Shown here piece after piece: positions 44,909-53,038 of a stretch of DNA of 64,000 bases (positions are counted from its first letter, which is position 1; every line of letters starts with the position of its first letter). Below the pieces are notes generated by a model. It was not told the origin of the DNA, ran no database searches, and was given only the letters and a program-made list of their open reading frames with translations. Origin of the DNA: Trujillonella endophytica (GTDB taxonomy: Bacteria > Actinomycetota > Actinomycetes > Mycobacteriales > Geodermatophilaceae); assembly GCF_019799905.1 (NCBI RefSeq), contig NZ_JABGCI010000007.1:62001-126000 (forward strand), written 5' to 3'. Both the position numbers and the translations under genes were made by a program.

Positions 44909-44971
44909 CATTGACGGATGTCCGGGAGGGTCCGACGGGCGGTCTGCGGACGACCTCAATAGGCTCGGAGC

Positions 44972-45181
44972 ATGCACCTCCGCCGACCAGTCGCCGCCGT
45001 CCTGACCGCCTTCGCGTTGTTCGGTGGTGGCGCCACGCTGACCGCCTGCGACGCCGCGGGGACCGACCAGCGGGACGGGACCTCTGACGAGGAGGTCAAC
45101 CAGGGCCCAGGCCCCGGACCGAACTACACCGACCCGGAGCGCGAGGTCGAGGAGGGCGAGGACAACCAGGACCCGGACTGA
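44972..45181 (+). CDS. Small acidic lipoprotein
   Basis: A 69-residue lipoprotein: MHLRRPVAAVLTAFALFGGGATLTAC is a full signal peptide with lipobox; the mature ~44 residues are Asp/Glu/Gly/Pro-rich and disordered (NQGPGPGPNYTDPE). TAGGCT lies 6 nt before the ATG, so the mRNA may be leaderless. Such small lipoproteins are common in the group; function unknown. It is the first gene right of dif. Confidence 0.8.
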   Translation: MHLRRPVAAVLTAFALFGGGATLTACDAAGTDQRDGTSDEEVNQGPGPGPNYTDPEREVEEGEDNQDPD

Positions 45182-45200
45182 TCGGCCCGGACCGGCCGGC

Positions 45201-45608
45201 TCAGGAGCGCTCGTTGACCCAGAGCCGGTCGAGGCGGCCGGTCGACCGCAGCAGCTCGGCCAGCGAGCGCTCGAGCTCCGCCTTGGTCGGGCGTTCGCTG
45301 AGCAGGGTCTGCACGTCCTCGAGCGCACAGCGGAGCTGGTACAGCCGGTCCTGCAGGCCGTCGAGCTCGGCCCGTGTCACCAGGACGACGTCGCCGGCCA
45401 GACCGGCCTTCGCCGTGGCGTTCCGCTGCTCGTAGGCCCGCTGGCGGCACGCCTGGCCGCAGTACAGCCGCGGCCGGCCGACCGAGCTCTGCTGCGGCAG
45501 CACCCGGCGGCACCACCCACAGCGCCGCTCGTGCCCGCTCCCCCGGTGCCCGTCCGATTCCCGGACCTCCCCGTCGAGGACGACGGTGGATGCCTGCTGC
45601 TCTGCCAC
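45201..45608 (-). CDS. Zinc-finger and coiled-coil protein of unknown function
   Basis: A 135-residue protein. A treble-clef-like C4 finger, CGWCRRVLPQ ... YCGQACRQRAYEQR (residues ~34-65), is followed by a coiled coil (LVTRAELDGLQDRLYQLRCALEDVQTLL ... KAELERSLAELL). The GTG start is the first sensible one in frame. It is convergent with the small lipoprotein gene. It may bind nucleic acid; no family name is known to me. Confidence 0.75.
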   Translation of the reverse strand: MAEQQASTVVLDGEVRESDGHRGSGHERRCGWCRRVLPQQSSVGRPRLYCGQACRQRAYEQRNATAKAGLAGDVVLVTRAELDGLQDRLYQLRCALEDVQTLLSERPTKAELERSLAELLRSTGRLDRLWVNERS

Positions 45609-45746
45609 GAGGTGGACCGTAGACGGCGGGACCGACAGGTTGCGGGGACACGCCCGACACTCCCGGGGCGGCACGGAGCGAGCGCACCACGGCTCCCTGA
45701 CGAGGGCCTGACCAGTGCGTCGTCGTGCCGCACTAGCGTGTCGACC

Positions 45747-46523
45747 GTGCGCTCGGCCCGCTACGCGTTCCTCGACGCGCCGACCCCGCTGGCCATGGCG
45801 CACCGGGGCGGGGCGATCGAGCACGTGGAGAACACCATGCCGGCCTTCCAGGCCTGCGTGGACCTGGGGTACCGGTACCTGGAGACCGACGTCCAGGTGA
45901 CGGCCGACGGCGTCCCGGTGGTGTTCCACGACGCCACCCTGGACCGGGTCACCGACCGCAGCGGCCGCATCGACCAGCTGCCGTGGTCGGAGGTCGCGGA
46001 CGCGCTCATCGGCGGACGCCACCCCGTGCTGCGGCTGGAGGACCTGCTGGACGCCTGGCCCGACGTCCGGTTCAACCTCGACATCAAGGCCGCCGGCGTG
46101 CTTGCCCCGCTCGTGCGGCTGGTCCGCCGGATGCGGATGACTGACCGGATCTGCCTCGGCTCGTTCTCCGACGCCCGGCTGGCCGCCGCCCGCCGCCTGT
46201 TCGGCCCGGCGGTGTGCACCTCCCTGGGGCCCCGCGGGGTGGCGGCGCTCCGGTTGTCCTCCTACTCGCCGCGCGCCGCCGGGCTGGTCCGCATCGACGC
46301 GGGCTGTGCCCAGGTCCCGCTGCGCCTGGGCGGCCGCGCGCTGGTCGACGAGCGTTTCATCGCCACGGCGCACGAGCGGGGCCTGCAGGTCCACGTGTGG
46401 ACCGTCGACACCGAGGAGGAGGCCGACGCCATGCTGGACCTGGGGGTCGACGGGATCATGACCGACCGGCCGGCCATGCTGCGGGGCGTGCTCGAACGGC
46501 GCGGGCAGTGGGTCCCCCGGTGA
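45747..46523 (+). CDS. Glycerophosphodiester phosphodiesterase
   Basis: A 258-residue GDPD-family TIM barrel that hydrolyses glycerophosphodiesters to glycerol 3-phosphate and an alcohol. Motifs: AHRGGAIEHVENTMPAF (catalytic His, metal Glu), YLETDVQVTADGVPVVFHDATLDRVTD (metal Glu/Asp and second catalytic His), FNLDIKA, HVWTVDTEEEADAMLDLGVDGIMTDRP. No signal peptide. TAGCGT 7 nt before the GTG suggests a leaderless mRNA. Its stop overlaps the acyltransferase start (GTGA), so lipid turnover and reacylation are linked. Confidence 0.93.
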   Translation: MRSARYAFLDAPTPLAMAHRGGAIEHVENTMPAFQACVDLGYRYLETDVQVTADGVPVVFHDATLDRVTDRSGRIDQLPWSEVADALIGGRHPVLRLEDLLDAWPDVRFNLDIKAAGVLAPLVRLVRRMRMTDRICLGSFSDARLAAARRLFGPAVCTSLGPRGVAALRLSSYSPRAAGLVRIDAGCAQVPLRLGGRALVDERFIATAHERGLQVHVWTVDTEEEADAMLDLGVDGIMTDRPAMLRGVLERRGQWVPR

Positions 46524-47398
46524 GCCTGCGGGACTGGCGGCCGCGGACGCCGCCGCTGCCCGACCACCTGCAGGCGGTCGTGAAGCCCGACGACCCCGAG
46601 TGGTTCGCCCGCGAACTGGCGATCGCGGCGGCGCCTCCGTGGTGGTTCTGGCGCTTCGTGCTGCGCCGGTTCTCCTGGCTCGTGGGCCTCTTCGGCCGGG
46701 TCGAGGTGACCGGGAGCATCCCCGAGGACCTGCGCCGCGGGCCGCTGCTGCTGGCCGCCAACCACATCGGCGACTTCGACCCGTTCGTCATCGCCGTCGC
46801 CCTGCACCGGATCGGGGTGACGCCGCGGATCATGGCCACCGGCGGGATCATCGCCGCACCCGTCGCCGGGCCCGCGCTGGAGCGGACGGGCGCCATCCGC
46901 GTGGAACGGGGCACCGAGCTCGCGCGGCACGCCGTCCGCGTCACCGAGGTCGCGCTCGTCCACGGCGGGCACGTCGTCGCCTACCCGGAGGGCCGCGTCG
47001 GCCTCGCGGCCGACGGCTGGCCCGAGCGCGGCCGGACCGGCATGGCCCGGATGGCGCTGGGCATGGGCGTCCCGGTGATCCCGGTCAGCCAGTGGGGTGC
47101 CCACGAGGTGCTCCAGTACGGCAACGACTGGGGCAAGCTGCGCACCCTGGCCCGCGCCGTCGTCCGGCGGCCTGCGCTGCGGGTGCACGTCGGGCCGCCC
47201 GTCGTCCTCGACGACCTGCGCATGGGGCGGGTCGGGGACGCCAACCGCGCCCGCTACCGCATCGCCGCGGCGATCACCCGCGGGCTCGTGCCGCTGCGGG
47301 CCGCCGAACCGGACCGGCCGGCCTTCGTCGACCCCACCCGGCCCACGACGGCGGTCGCGGCGTTCCCGGGAGGCGTCGTCCCGGTCGACGTCCCGTGA
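46520..47398 (+). CDS. Lysophospholipid / glycerol-3-phosphate acyltransferase-like (PlsC family)
   Basis: A 292-residue protein with the acyltransferase HX4D motif in LLAANHIGDFDPFVIAVAL, the second block GAIRVERG, and VVAYPEGRVGLAADG in place of FPEGTRS. A hydrophobic segment (PPWWFWRFVLRRFSWLVGLF) probably associates with the membrane. Translationally coupled on both sides (GTGA overlaps) to GDPD and thymidine kinase. Confidence 0.9.
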   Translation: MSLRDWRPRTPPLPDHLQAVVKPDDPEWFARELAIAAAPPWWFWRFVLRRFSWLVGLFGRVEVTGSIPEDLRRGPLLLAANHIGDFDPFVIAVALHRIGVTPRIMATGGIIAAPVAGPALERTGAIRVERGTELARHAVRVTEVALVHGGHVVAYPEGRVGLAADGWPERGRTGMARMALGMGVPVIPVSQWGAHEVLQYGNDWGKLRTLARAVVRRPALRVHVGPPVVLDDLRMGRVGDANRARYRIAAAITRGLVPLRAAEPDRPAFVDPTRPTTAVAAFPGGVVPVDVP

Positions 47399-48186
47399 GC
47401 CCGCCCGACGACGCGGTCGCCATGACCGTGCCCGACCCCGACCCGCGCCGCCGGCAGCGGCCGGCCACCGTGCCGACGACGGTGCCGGCCGCCGGCAACC
47501 GCCGCAGCCACCCCGCCCCGGCGCACCTGCGGTTCTTCCACGGGCCGATGGACTGCGGCAAGTCCACGCTGGCCCTGCAGGTGGACCACAACCAGGCCCG
47601 CCAGGGCCGCTCGGGGCTGCTGCTCACCCAGGGGGACCGCTCCGGGCGACCGCGGATCAGCTCGCGGGTGGGCCTCACCCGTGAGGCGGTGGAGGTGGAG
47701 GCCACCACCGACCTGCGGCTGCTGGTGCGCAGCCACTGGGCCGGGGGCCGGCGCGTGGACTACCTGATCGTCGACGAGGCCCAGTTCCTCACGCCCGCCC
47801 AGGTCGACCAGCTGGCCGAGCTCGTGGACGAGTCGCACGTCGACGTCTGGGCCTTCGGCCTGACCACCGACTTCCGCACCCGCCTGTTCCCCGGGACCCA
47901 GCGGCTGCTGGAGGTCGCCGACGACGTCCAGCGCATCCAGGTCGAGGTGCTCTGCTGGTGCGGCCTGCCCGGGCTGCTCAACGCCCGGGTCGTCGACGGG
48001 GCGATCGTCCGGCACGGCGCCACCGTCGTGGTGGCCGACACCGCGCCCACGCCGGCGCCCGACGAGCCCTCGTCGACGGCGTCCGCGGCGACCGACGTCC
48101 ACTACCAGGTGCTCTGCCGCCGGCACCACGTCCTGGGGCAGCTCGGTCCCACGGCGGCCGGCCCGGGGCAGCTCGCGCTCTCCTGA
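47395..48186 (+). CDS. tdk: Thymidine kinase
   Basis: A 263-residue type II thymidine kinase, which phosphorylates thymidine in nucleotide salvage. Walker A is GPMDCGKST (residues 50-58), Walker B LIVDEAQFLT, and the flexible lid contains the first zinc pair (CWCG) and a second pair at the C-terminus (CRRHH). It has a ~43-residue Pro/Arg-rich N-terminal extension compared with usual ~190-200-residue enzymes. Third gene of the GDPD-acyltransferase-tdk operon. Confidence 0.92.
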   Translation: MSPPDDAVAMTVPDPDPRRRQRPATVPTTVPAAGNRRSHPAPAHLRFFHGPMDCGKSTLALQVDHNQARQGRSGLLLTQGDRSGRPRISSRVGLTREAVEVEATTDLRLLVRSHWAGGRRVDYLIVDEAQFLTPAQVDQLAELVDESHVDVWAFGLTTDFRTRLFPGTQRLLEVADDVQRIQVEVLCWCGLPGLLNARVVDGAIVRHGATVVVADTAPTPAPDEPSSTASAATDVHYQVLCRRHHVLGQLGPTAAGPGQLALS

Positions 48187-48253
48187 CCCACCCTTACGGG
48201 GGGCGGTGGAGACCGGAACACCACCCCATGCGATGATTACGGGCCGACGAAGC

Positions 48254-48279
48254 GGAATCTTGCCAAGAGTTCTGCCGTT
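48254..48279 (+). promoter_or_regulatory. SigR/SigH-type promoter of rbpA
   Basis: GGAAT, exactly 18 nt, GTT: the consensus used by the thiol-oxidative-stress sigma factor SigR (Streptomyces) / SigH (mycobacteria). rbpA is a known SigR target in Streptomyces. It lies about 95 nt before the ATG. Confidence 0.6.
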
Positions 48280-48371
48280 GGTCCTTTCGATCCCCCCGTC
48301 CTGTGGGTATGTGCCCATGCGACGGATCGGGTCGTGACCGAGACACCATCAGCACGAGAGGACGGTGTGCC

Positions 48372-48716
48372 ATGGGCGAGCGTTCCCTTAGGGGTAGCCG
48401 ACTGGGCAGCGTGAGCTACGAGACCGAGCGGAACACCGCACCGATCGAGCGTCAGTACGTCGAGTACAAGTGTGCCTCGGGACACCTGTTCTCGGTGCCC
48501 TTCGCCGACGACGCCGAGGTCCCCGAGACCTGGGAGTGCAAGTTCGACGGCGCTGCGGCCAAGCTCGTGGGCGGCGCGGAGCCGGCCCCCAAGAAGGTCA
48601 AGCCCCCGCGGACCCACTGGGACATGCTCCTCGAGCGTCGCTCCGTGGAGGACCTGGAGGAGGTGCTCGCCGAGCGCCTCGAGGTGCTCCGCGGTCGCCG
48701 TACCCGCGCCAGCTGA
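48372..48716 (+). CDS. rbpA: RNA polymerase-binding protein RbpA
   Basis: A 114-residue essential actinobacterial factor that binds RNA polymerase and group-1/2 sigma factors and stabilises the open complex. All parts are visible: N-terminal tail (MGERSLRGSRLGSVSYETERN), core domain (YVEYKCASGHLFSVPFADDAEVPETWECKFDG with two Cys pairs reduced to C-x-H and C), basic linker (KKVKPPRTHWDMLLERR) and sigma-interaction helix (VEDLEEVLAERLEVLR). Preceded by a SigR-type promoter and followed by a strong terminator. Confidence 0.97.
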   Translation: MGERSLRGSRLGSVSYETERNTAPIERQYVEYKCASGHLFSVPFADDAEVPETWECKFDGAAAKLVGGAEPAPKKVKPPRTHWDMLLERRSVEDLEEVLAERLEVLRGRRTRAS

Positions 48717-48732
48717 GCGCGACCAGCTCGTA

Positions 48733-48769
48733 GAACGGCCCCGGTGGGAGTCCCCCACCGGGGCCGTTC
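48733..48769 (+). terminator. 16-bp perfect hairpin terminator after rbpA
   Basis: GAACGGCCCCGGTGGG and its full complement with a 5-nt loop, followed by GGCGTTC. Same core and tail as the terminator at 18981. Confidence 0.85.
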
Positions 48770-48789
48770 GGCGTTCCGGGCCGGATCGG

Positions 48790-49278
48790 TCAGCGCTGCG
48801 GGTCGTCCCGCAGCACCTCGCCCTCGATGACCAGCGGCCGCCCCGGGTGCGGCGCCGGTCCCGGGACGCCCTCCGTGCGCGCGCTGCGGACCCGCACGGG
48901 GCCGCGCAGGTGCGCCGGCAACCGGGAGGCGAGCAGCCGCCCCAGCAGGCCCCGCATCAGCGGCCGGGTGGGCGGCAGCAGGCAGAGCAGCCCGACGAGG
49001 TCGCCGAGGAACCCGGGCAGCAGCATGAGCAGCCCGCCCGCGGCGACCAGCCCGGCGTCGCCCAGCGCACGGCCGGGGGGACGCCGCTCCTGCGCCCGTG
49101 CCCGCAGCTCGGTGAGGGCACGGGTGCCCTGCCGGCCGAGCAGGACCAGGCCCAGCGTGCTGGTCGCGAGCGTCGCCAGGATCGTCCAGCCCAGGCCGAT
49201 CCAGTTGGCGACGAGCACGAAGACGACGACCTCGACCAGCGCCAGCACGCCGGCCGTGGTGCGCACACGACGACCCAC
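48790..49278 (-). CDS. fxsA: FxsA-family membrane protein
   Basis: A 162-residue FxsA-type protein with helices AGVLALVEVVVFVLVANWIGLGWTILATLATSTLGLVLL and AGLVAAGGLLMLLPGFLGDLVGLLCLLPPTRPL (the LPGFLxDxxGLLCLLPPTR signature). E. coli FxsA relieves phage exclusion; the general role is unknown. The GTG start has a GAGGGAG site. It is convergent with rbpA and 78 nt ahead of lnt on the same strand, as in mycobacteria. Confidence 0.92.
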   Translation of the reverse strand: MGRRVRTTAGVLALVEVVVFVLVANWIGLGWTILATLATSTLGLVLLGRQGTRALTELRARAQERRPPGRALGDAGLVAAGGLLMLLPGFLGDLVGLLCLLPPTRPLMRGLLGRLLASRLPAHLRGPVRVRSARTEGVPGPAPHPGRPLVIEGEVLRDDPQR

Positions 49279-49356
49279 GGCACTCCCTCCTCGGTGCGGG
49301 CCCCGGCAGGGCCCACAGGAGGTGCAACGCTCGGGGCGGCCGTCTTGCTCCTGACC

Positions 49357-51009
49357 TCAGGCGGCGCGCGCCCGGCGGGCCCGCCGACGCGCGAGCAGAC
49401 CCGGCCCGGCCACCGACACGAGGGCGCCGACCCCCAGCGCCGTCAGCACCCACTCGGGGCCGGCGCCGACGCGCTCGGCCACGGTCGTGTCGTCCCGCTG
49501 GGCGATGTCCTCCACGAACGTCGCCGGGGTGAACAGCTGGGACCGGCGCACGACGGACCCGTCGGGCGCGATGACCGCGGAGATGCCACTCGTGGCCGCG
49601 ACGACGACCGTGCGGCCGTACTCCACCGCGCGCAGCCGGCTGGCGGCCAGCTGCTGCTCGCTCTCGTCGGTGAAGCCGAAGGTGGCGTTGTTGGTCTGGA
49701 CGACGAGCATGCCGGCGCCGGCCTCGACGGTGTCGTGCACCAGACCGTCGTAGACGACCTCGAAGCAGATGACGTCGCCGATCCGGGCCCCTGCCATGTG
49801 CAGGACGCCGACCTCGTCGCCGGCGCGGAAGTCGCGGCGAACCAGGTCGACCTTGTCGGTGAAGAAGCGGAAGAACGAGCGGGCGGGCACGTACTCGGCC
49901 AGGGGCACCGGATGGCGCTTGACGTAGGTCTGCCCCGGGCCGGTCTCGGGGTCCCACACGATGCCGGTGTTGCTGAGGTACCGCCCCGGCCCGTCGACGA
50001 CGGCCCCGACGAGGATCGGCGCGTCGATGGCCTGCGCCGCCCGGTCGATGGCACGGCCGGCGTCGTCGTTGGTGTACGGGTCGATGTCGGAGCTGTTCTC
50101 CGGCCAGATCACCAGGTCCGGCTGCTGCTCCTCGCCGCGCTCGACGGCGGCCGCCAGCTCGAGGGTCTGCTGCACGTGGTTGTCGAGCACCGCCCGCCGC
50201 TGGGCGTTGAAGTCCAGGCCGGCGCGCGGCACGTTGCCCTGGATGACCGCCACGACCCGGGTCGGACCGCCCTCGGCGAGCGACCGGCCGGGCAGCGGCA
50301 GCCAGGCCAGCGCCCCGACGAGCGGGACGGCGAGCACCGCCACGACGGCGACGGCGCCGGCGCGCAGCGCCGCGGACCGCTCCCCCGCCGGGGCATCGGC
50401 ACCGGAGGCCCGCCAGGCGCGGCCCAGCGCGATCAGTGCGGCGGCGAGCAGCGCGCCGGTGAGGGCGACGGCGAAGCTGACCAGCGGCACCCCGCCGTAC
50501 GCGGCCAGCGACAGGAACGGCCCGTCGGTCTGGCTGAGGCCCAGGCGGCCCCAGGGGAAGCCGCCGAGGAACCAGCGGCCGCGCAGCGCCTCGTCGGCCA
50601 CCCACAGCGCCGCCGTCCACAGCGGCCAGAAGGGAAGGCGCGAGGTCGCCGCCGTCGCCGCGCCGAGCAGCGCGAAGTAGGTCGCCTGCCAGACGGCCAG
50701 CGCCAGCCACGGGAACGCGCCGACGTAGACGCCGGTCCACGACAGCAGCGGCACGAGGAACGCCAGGCCCAGCACGAAGCCCAGCCAGGCGCCGGACCGG
50801 GCGCGCTCCCCGCGGACGGCCAGCGCCAGGGCCAGCGGCCCGAGGACGGCGAGGGAGGGCAGCGAGTAGCCGGGGAATGCGAGCAGCAGCGCGAGGCCAC
50901 CGGCAGCGGCCAGCGCGGTGCGCCACGGCAGGCGACGACGGGAGCGGGCGGCGATCGGCTCGCCCGGCTCCGGAGGCGCCGCCAGGGTGTCGGTCGTCGC
51001 TGCCGACAC
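49357..51009 (-). CDS. lnt: Apolipoprotein N-acyltransferase
   Basis: A 550-residue membrane enzyme that adds the third acyl chain to lipoproteins. Six N-terminal helices precede a nitrilase-type periplasmic domain whose triad is visible: Glu in VIWPENSSDIDPY, Lys in YVKRHPVPLAEYVP, Cys in IGDVICFEVVYD. GTG after GGGAGG. In M. tuberculosis the same position holds a fusion of Lnt with polyprenol-phosphate-mannose synthase (Ppm1); here the mannosyltransferase half is absent. The window encodes at least six lipoproteins as possible substrates. Confidence 0.94.
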   Translation of the reverse strand: MSAATTDTLAAPPEPGEPIAARSRRRLPWRTALAAAGGLALLLAFPGYSLPSLAVLGPLALALAVRGERARSGAWLGFVLGLAFLVPLLSWTGVYVGAFPWLALAVWQATYFALLGAATAATSRLPFWPLWTAALWVADEALRGRWFLGGFPWGRLGLSQTDGPFLSLAAYGGVPLVSFAVALTGALLAAALIALGRAWRASGADAPAGERSAALRAGAVAVVAVLAVPLVGALAWLPLPGRSLAEGGPTRVVAVIQGNVPRAGLDFNAQRRAVLDNHVQQTLELAAAVERGEEQQPDLVIWPENSSDIDPYTNDDAGRAIDRAAQAIDAPILVGAVVDGPGRYLSNTGIVWDPETGPGQTYVKRHPVPLAEYVPARSFFRFFTDKVDLVRRDFRAGDEVGVLHMAGARIGDVICFEVVYDGLVHDTVEAGAGMLVVQTNNATFGFTDESEQQLAASRLRAVEYGRTVVVAATSGISAVIAPDGSVVRRSQLFTPATFVEDIAQRDDTTVAERVGAGPEWVLTALGVGALVSVAGPGLLARRRARRARAA

Positions 51010-51510
51010 GCTCGCCTCCCGGGGTGCTGGTGCCCGGATCCCGGGCGGTGGGGCGCCGGCGCGGACGCCGGCCGGGACCGTCGCGGAGCGCCCCGGTCCC
51101 CGGCCAGCATCCCACTCCGCGCCCGGCGACCGGTTCCCTTGATCGGGGCCGGGCGCCCGGGCCGTTCGGCGGGCCGCCGTCCCGGCGTGCGCCGGCGGGA
51201 CGGCGATGCGGCGGCGCACCCCCGGGGCCGGCCCGATCAGCCGCGGGCTGCGGTCGTCGGGACGTTGTCCGGGTCGTGCGGGCCGTGCCGGTCCCCGCCG
51301 GGGAGCCGGTGCGGGTCCTCCCCCGTCCGGCGCGTCCCCTCCGCCGGCCCGGCTGCTCGCGGGTCCGGGAGACCCGCGCGACCGGGAGGGTGCGCGCCGT
51401 GCGGGAGGGACACCACCGGTGCCTCCGGAACGGAACTGCAGCGACTGTAGGAAGCCTGCTCGGGTCCGTCCGTCACCGCGACCCGGCTGTGCCGGACCGT
51501 GACGCGATCG
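51010..51510. other. 501-bp gap between lnt and the YtcJ-like gene
   Basis: Mostly without supported genes. It contains a hairpin at 51175-51205 (CGCCGTCCCG / CGGGACGGCG) and one doubtful small reading frame listed separately. Confidence 0.5.
51237..51413 (-). CDS. Doubtful small protein (58 residues)
   Basis: A GTG frame with GGAGG 8 nt upstream and very high GC at third codon positions; a tandem GTG one codon earlier is equally possible. The product is Pro/Arg/Gly/Asp-rich (PHGAHPPGRAGLPDPRAAG) with no hydrophobic core and no family. It may be an intrinsically disordered small protein or simply chance; kept because codon bias and ribosome site agree. Confidence 0.3.
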   Translation of the reverse strand: MSLPHGAHPPGRAGLPDPRAAGPAEGTRRTGEDPHRLPGGDRHGPHDPDNVPTTAARG

Positions 51511-53031
51511 TTACCGGCCCTGGACCGTTCCGACCGGCTCGCCCGCCACGACCAGCTCGCGACAGGCGGGCTGCGCACGGTCGGCGAGCAGCTGGGACAG
51601 CGTCGCGTCGGTCGCCCAGAGCGCCAGGTCGGCCGGGGCGCCGACGGCCAGCGGCCCACCGGCGTGCTCGCCGCGGACCGCGTACCAGCCACCGTGGGTC
51701 GCGGCGTCGAAGGCGTCGAAGGGGCGCAGCCCGGAGGCCGGGGTCCGGTGGTCGACCGCCGCGTGCACGCCGCCCCAGGGGTCCATCGGTGTCACCGGCG
51801 CGTCGCTGCCCAGTGCCAGGACGACGCCGGCGTCGGCGAGGTCGGCGAACGGGTTGCAGGCCAGCGCCCGGTCGGTGCCCAGCCGCTCGGCGTACATCCC
51901 CTCCGCACCGCCCCAGGCGGCGTCGAAGGCCGGCTGGACGCTGGCGACGACGTCCCAGGCCCGCATCCGCTCCACGACTCCCGGCCCGACCATCTCGACG
52001 TGCTCGAGGCGGTGGCGGCAGGCCCGGACGGCGGTGGCGCCGAGCTCGTCGACGACCACGCCGATCGCCTCGAGCACCTGGCCGACTGCGGCATCGCCGA
52101 TGCAGTGGAAGCCGGCCTGCACGCCGGCCGTGGTGCAGGCGCGCACGTGCTCGACCAGCGAGGCCGTCTCGAACCGCAGGGCGCCGGCGGTCTCCGGTCG
52201 GTCGGCGTAGGGCCGGCCGAGCGCCGCGGTGTGCGACCCGAGCGCGCCGTCGCAGAACAGGTCGCCACCGGCGCCGACCAGGCTCAGCTCGCCCACCAGG
52301 TCCAGCCCGCCGCGCTCGGACAGCTCTCCCCAGTAACCCAGCACGCGCGGTCCCGGCGCCTCGCGGGCGAGCTCCAGCAGGCCGGCCAGGTCGGCCGCAC
52401 TCGACACCTCCGGCCCGGCCATCTCGTGCAGGCTGCCGATGCCCAGAGCAGCCGCGGCCGCCAGCGTCGCCTGCTGGGCCGCCCGTCGCTGGGGGGCCGT
52501 CACCGCGCCGTAGGCCGCCTGGCGGGCCGCGTGGTGGGCCTCCAGCCGCAGCCGGCCGTCCGCGCCGAAGCCGGGCAGGTCGGCGATGCCGGGCACGTGG
52601 TCCAGCAGCGCGGTCGACACGGTCGCCGAGTGGACGTCGACGCGCGCCAGGTAGATCGGCCGGTCCCCGGCGACCGCGTCCAGGTCATGGCGGGTCAGGG
52701 CGCGGTCCTCGGGCCACCCGGTCTCGTCCCAGCCCGTGCCCAGCACGACGCCGTCCGGGGCGCGCCGCACGTGCTCGGCCACGGCCGCCAGGGCGGCGGC
52801 GAGGCTCGACCTCCCGTGGAGGTCGAGGCCGGTGAGCGCCAGGCCGGTGGCGGTCGCGTGCACGTGCGCGTCGACGAAGGCGGGCGTGAGCAGGGCCCCC
52901 TCCCCCGCGACCGTGCGGGAGCCGGCCGGCGCGTCGCCGGCCGGACCCACCCAGGCGATGCGGCCGTCGACCACGGACACCGCGCGGCCCGGGCGGTCGC
53001 CGACGGTGACGTCGGTCAGCAGCAGCCTCAC
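51511..53031 (-). CDS. YtcJ-like amidohydrolase (Amidohydro_3)
   Basis: A 506-residue metal-dependent hydrolase. Metal-site motif VDAHVHATATG, a carboxylate/His region FHCIGDAAVGQVLEAI, HRLEHVEMV, and the C-terminal Asp in ALGSDAPVTPMDPWGGVHAAV; ends with the usual small beta-domain (GAPADLALWATD). The family acts on amides, imides and N-formyl groups; the substrate is unknown. The GTG start is 8 nt after the stop of the PlsC gene, so the two are an operon. Confidence 0.92.
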   Translation of the reverse strand: MRLLLTDVTVGDRPGRAVSVVDGRIAWVGPAGDAPAGSRTVAGEGALLTPAFVDAHVHATATGLALTGLDLHGRSSLAAALAAVAEHVRRAPDGVVLGTGWDETGWPEDRALTRHDLDAVAGDRPIYLARVDVHSATVSTALLDHVPGIADLPGFGADGRLRLEAHHAARQAAYGAVTAPQRRAAQQATLAAAAALGIGSLHEMAGPEVSSAADLAGLLELAREAPGPRVLGYWGELSERGGLDLVGELSLVGAGGDLFCDGALGSHTAALGRPYADRPETAGALRFETASLVEHVRACTTAGVQAGFHCIGDAAVGQVLEAIGVVVDELGATAVRACRHRLEHVEMVGPGVVERMRAWDVVASVQPAFDAAWGGAEGMYAERLGTDRALACNPFADLADAGVVLALGSDAPVTPMDPWGGVHAAVDHRTPASGLRPFDAFDAATHGGWYAVRGEHAGGPLAVGAPADLALWATDATLSQLLADRAQPACRELVVAGEPVGTVQGR

Positions 53032-53038
53032 GGAGGCG

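Larger units (their letters stand above)
44358..44971. other. 614-bp gene-free region containing dif
   Basis: No credible gene on either strand; the open frames here lack homology. It holds the dif site, a run of GACCGGCC units, and two palindromes (separate entries). It is the largest non-coding stretch in the window. Confidence 0.7.

Noticed and set aside
44384..45328. 314-codon frame on the - strand across dif
   Set aside because: No homology, atypical composition, and it would cover dif and antisense of the small lipoprotein.
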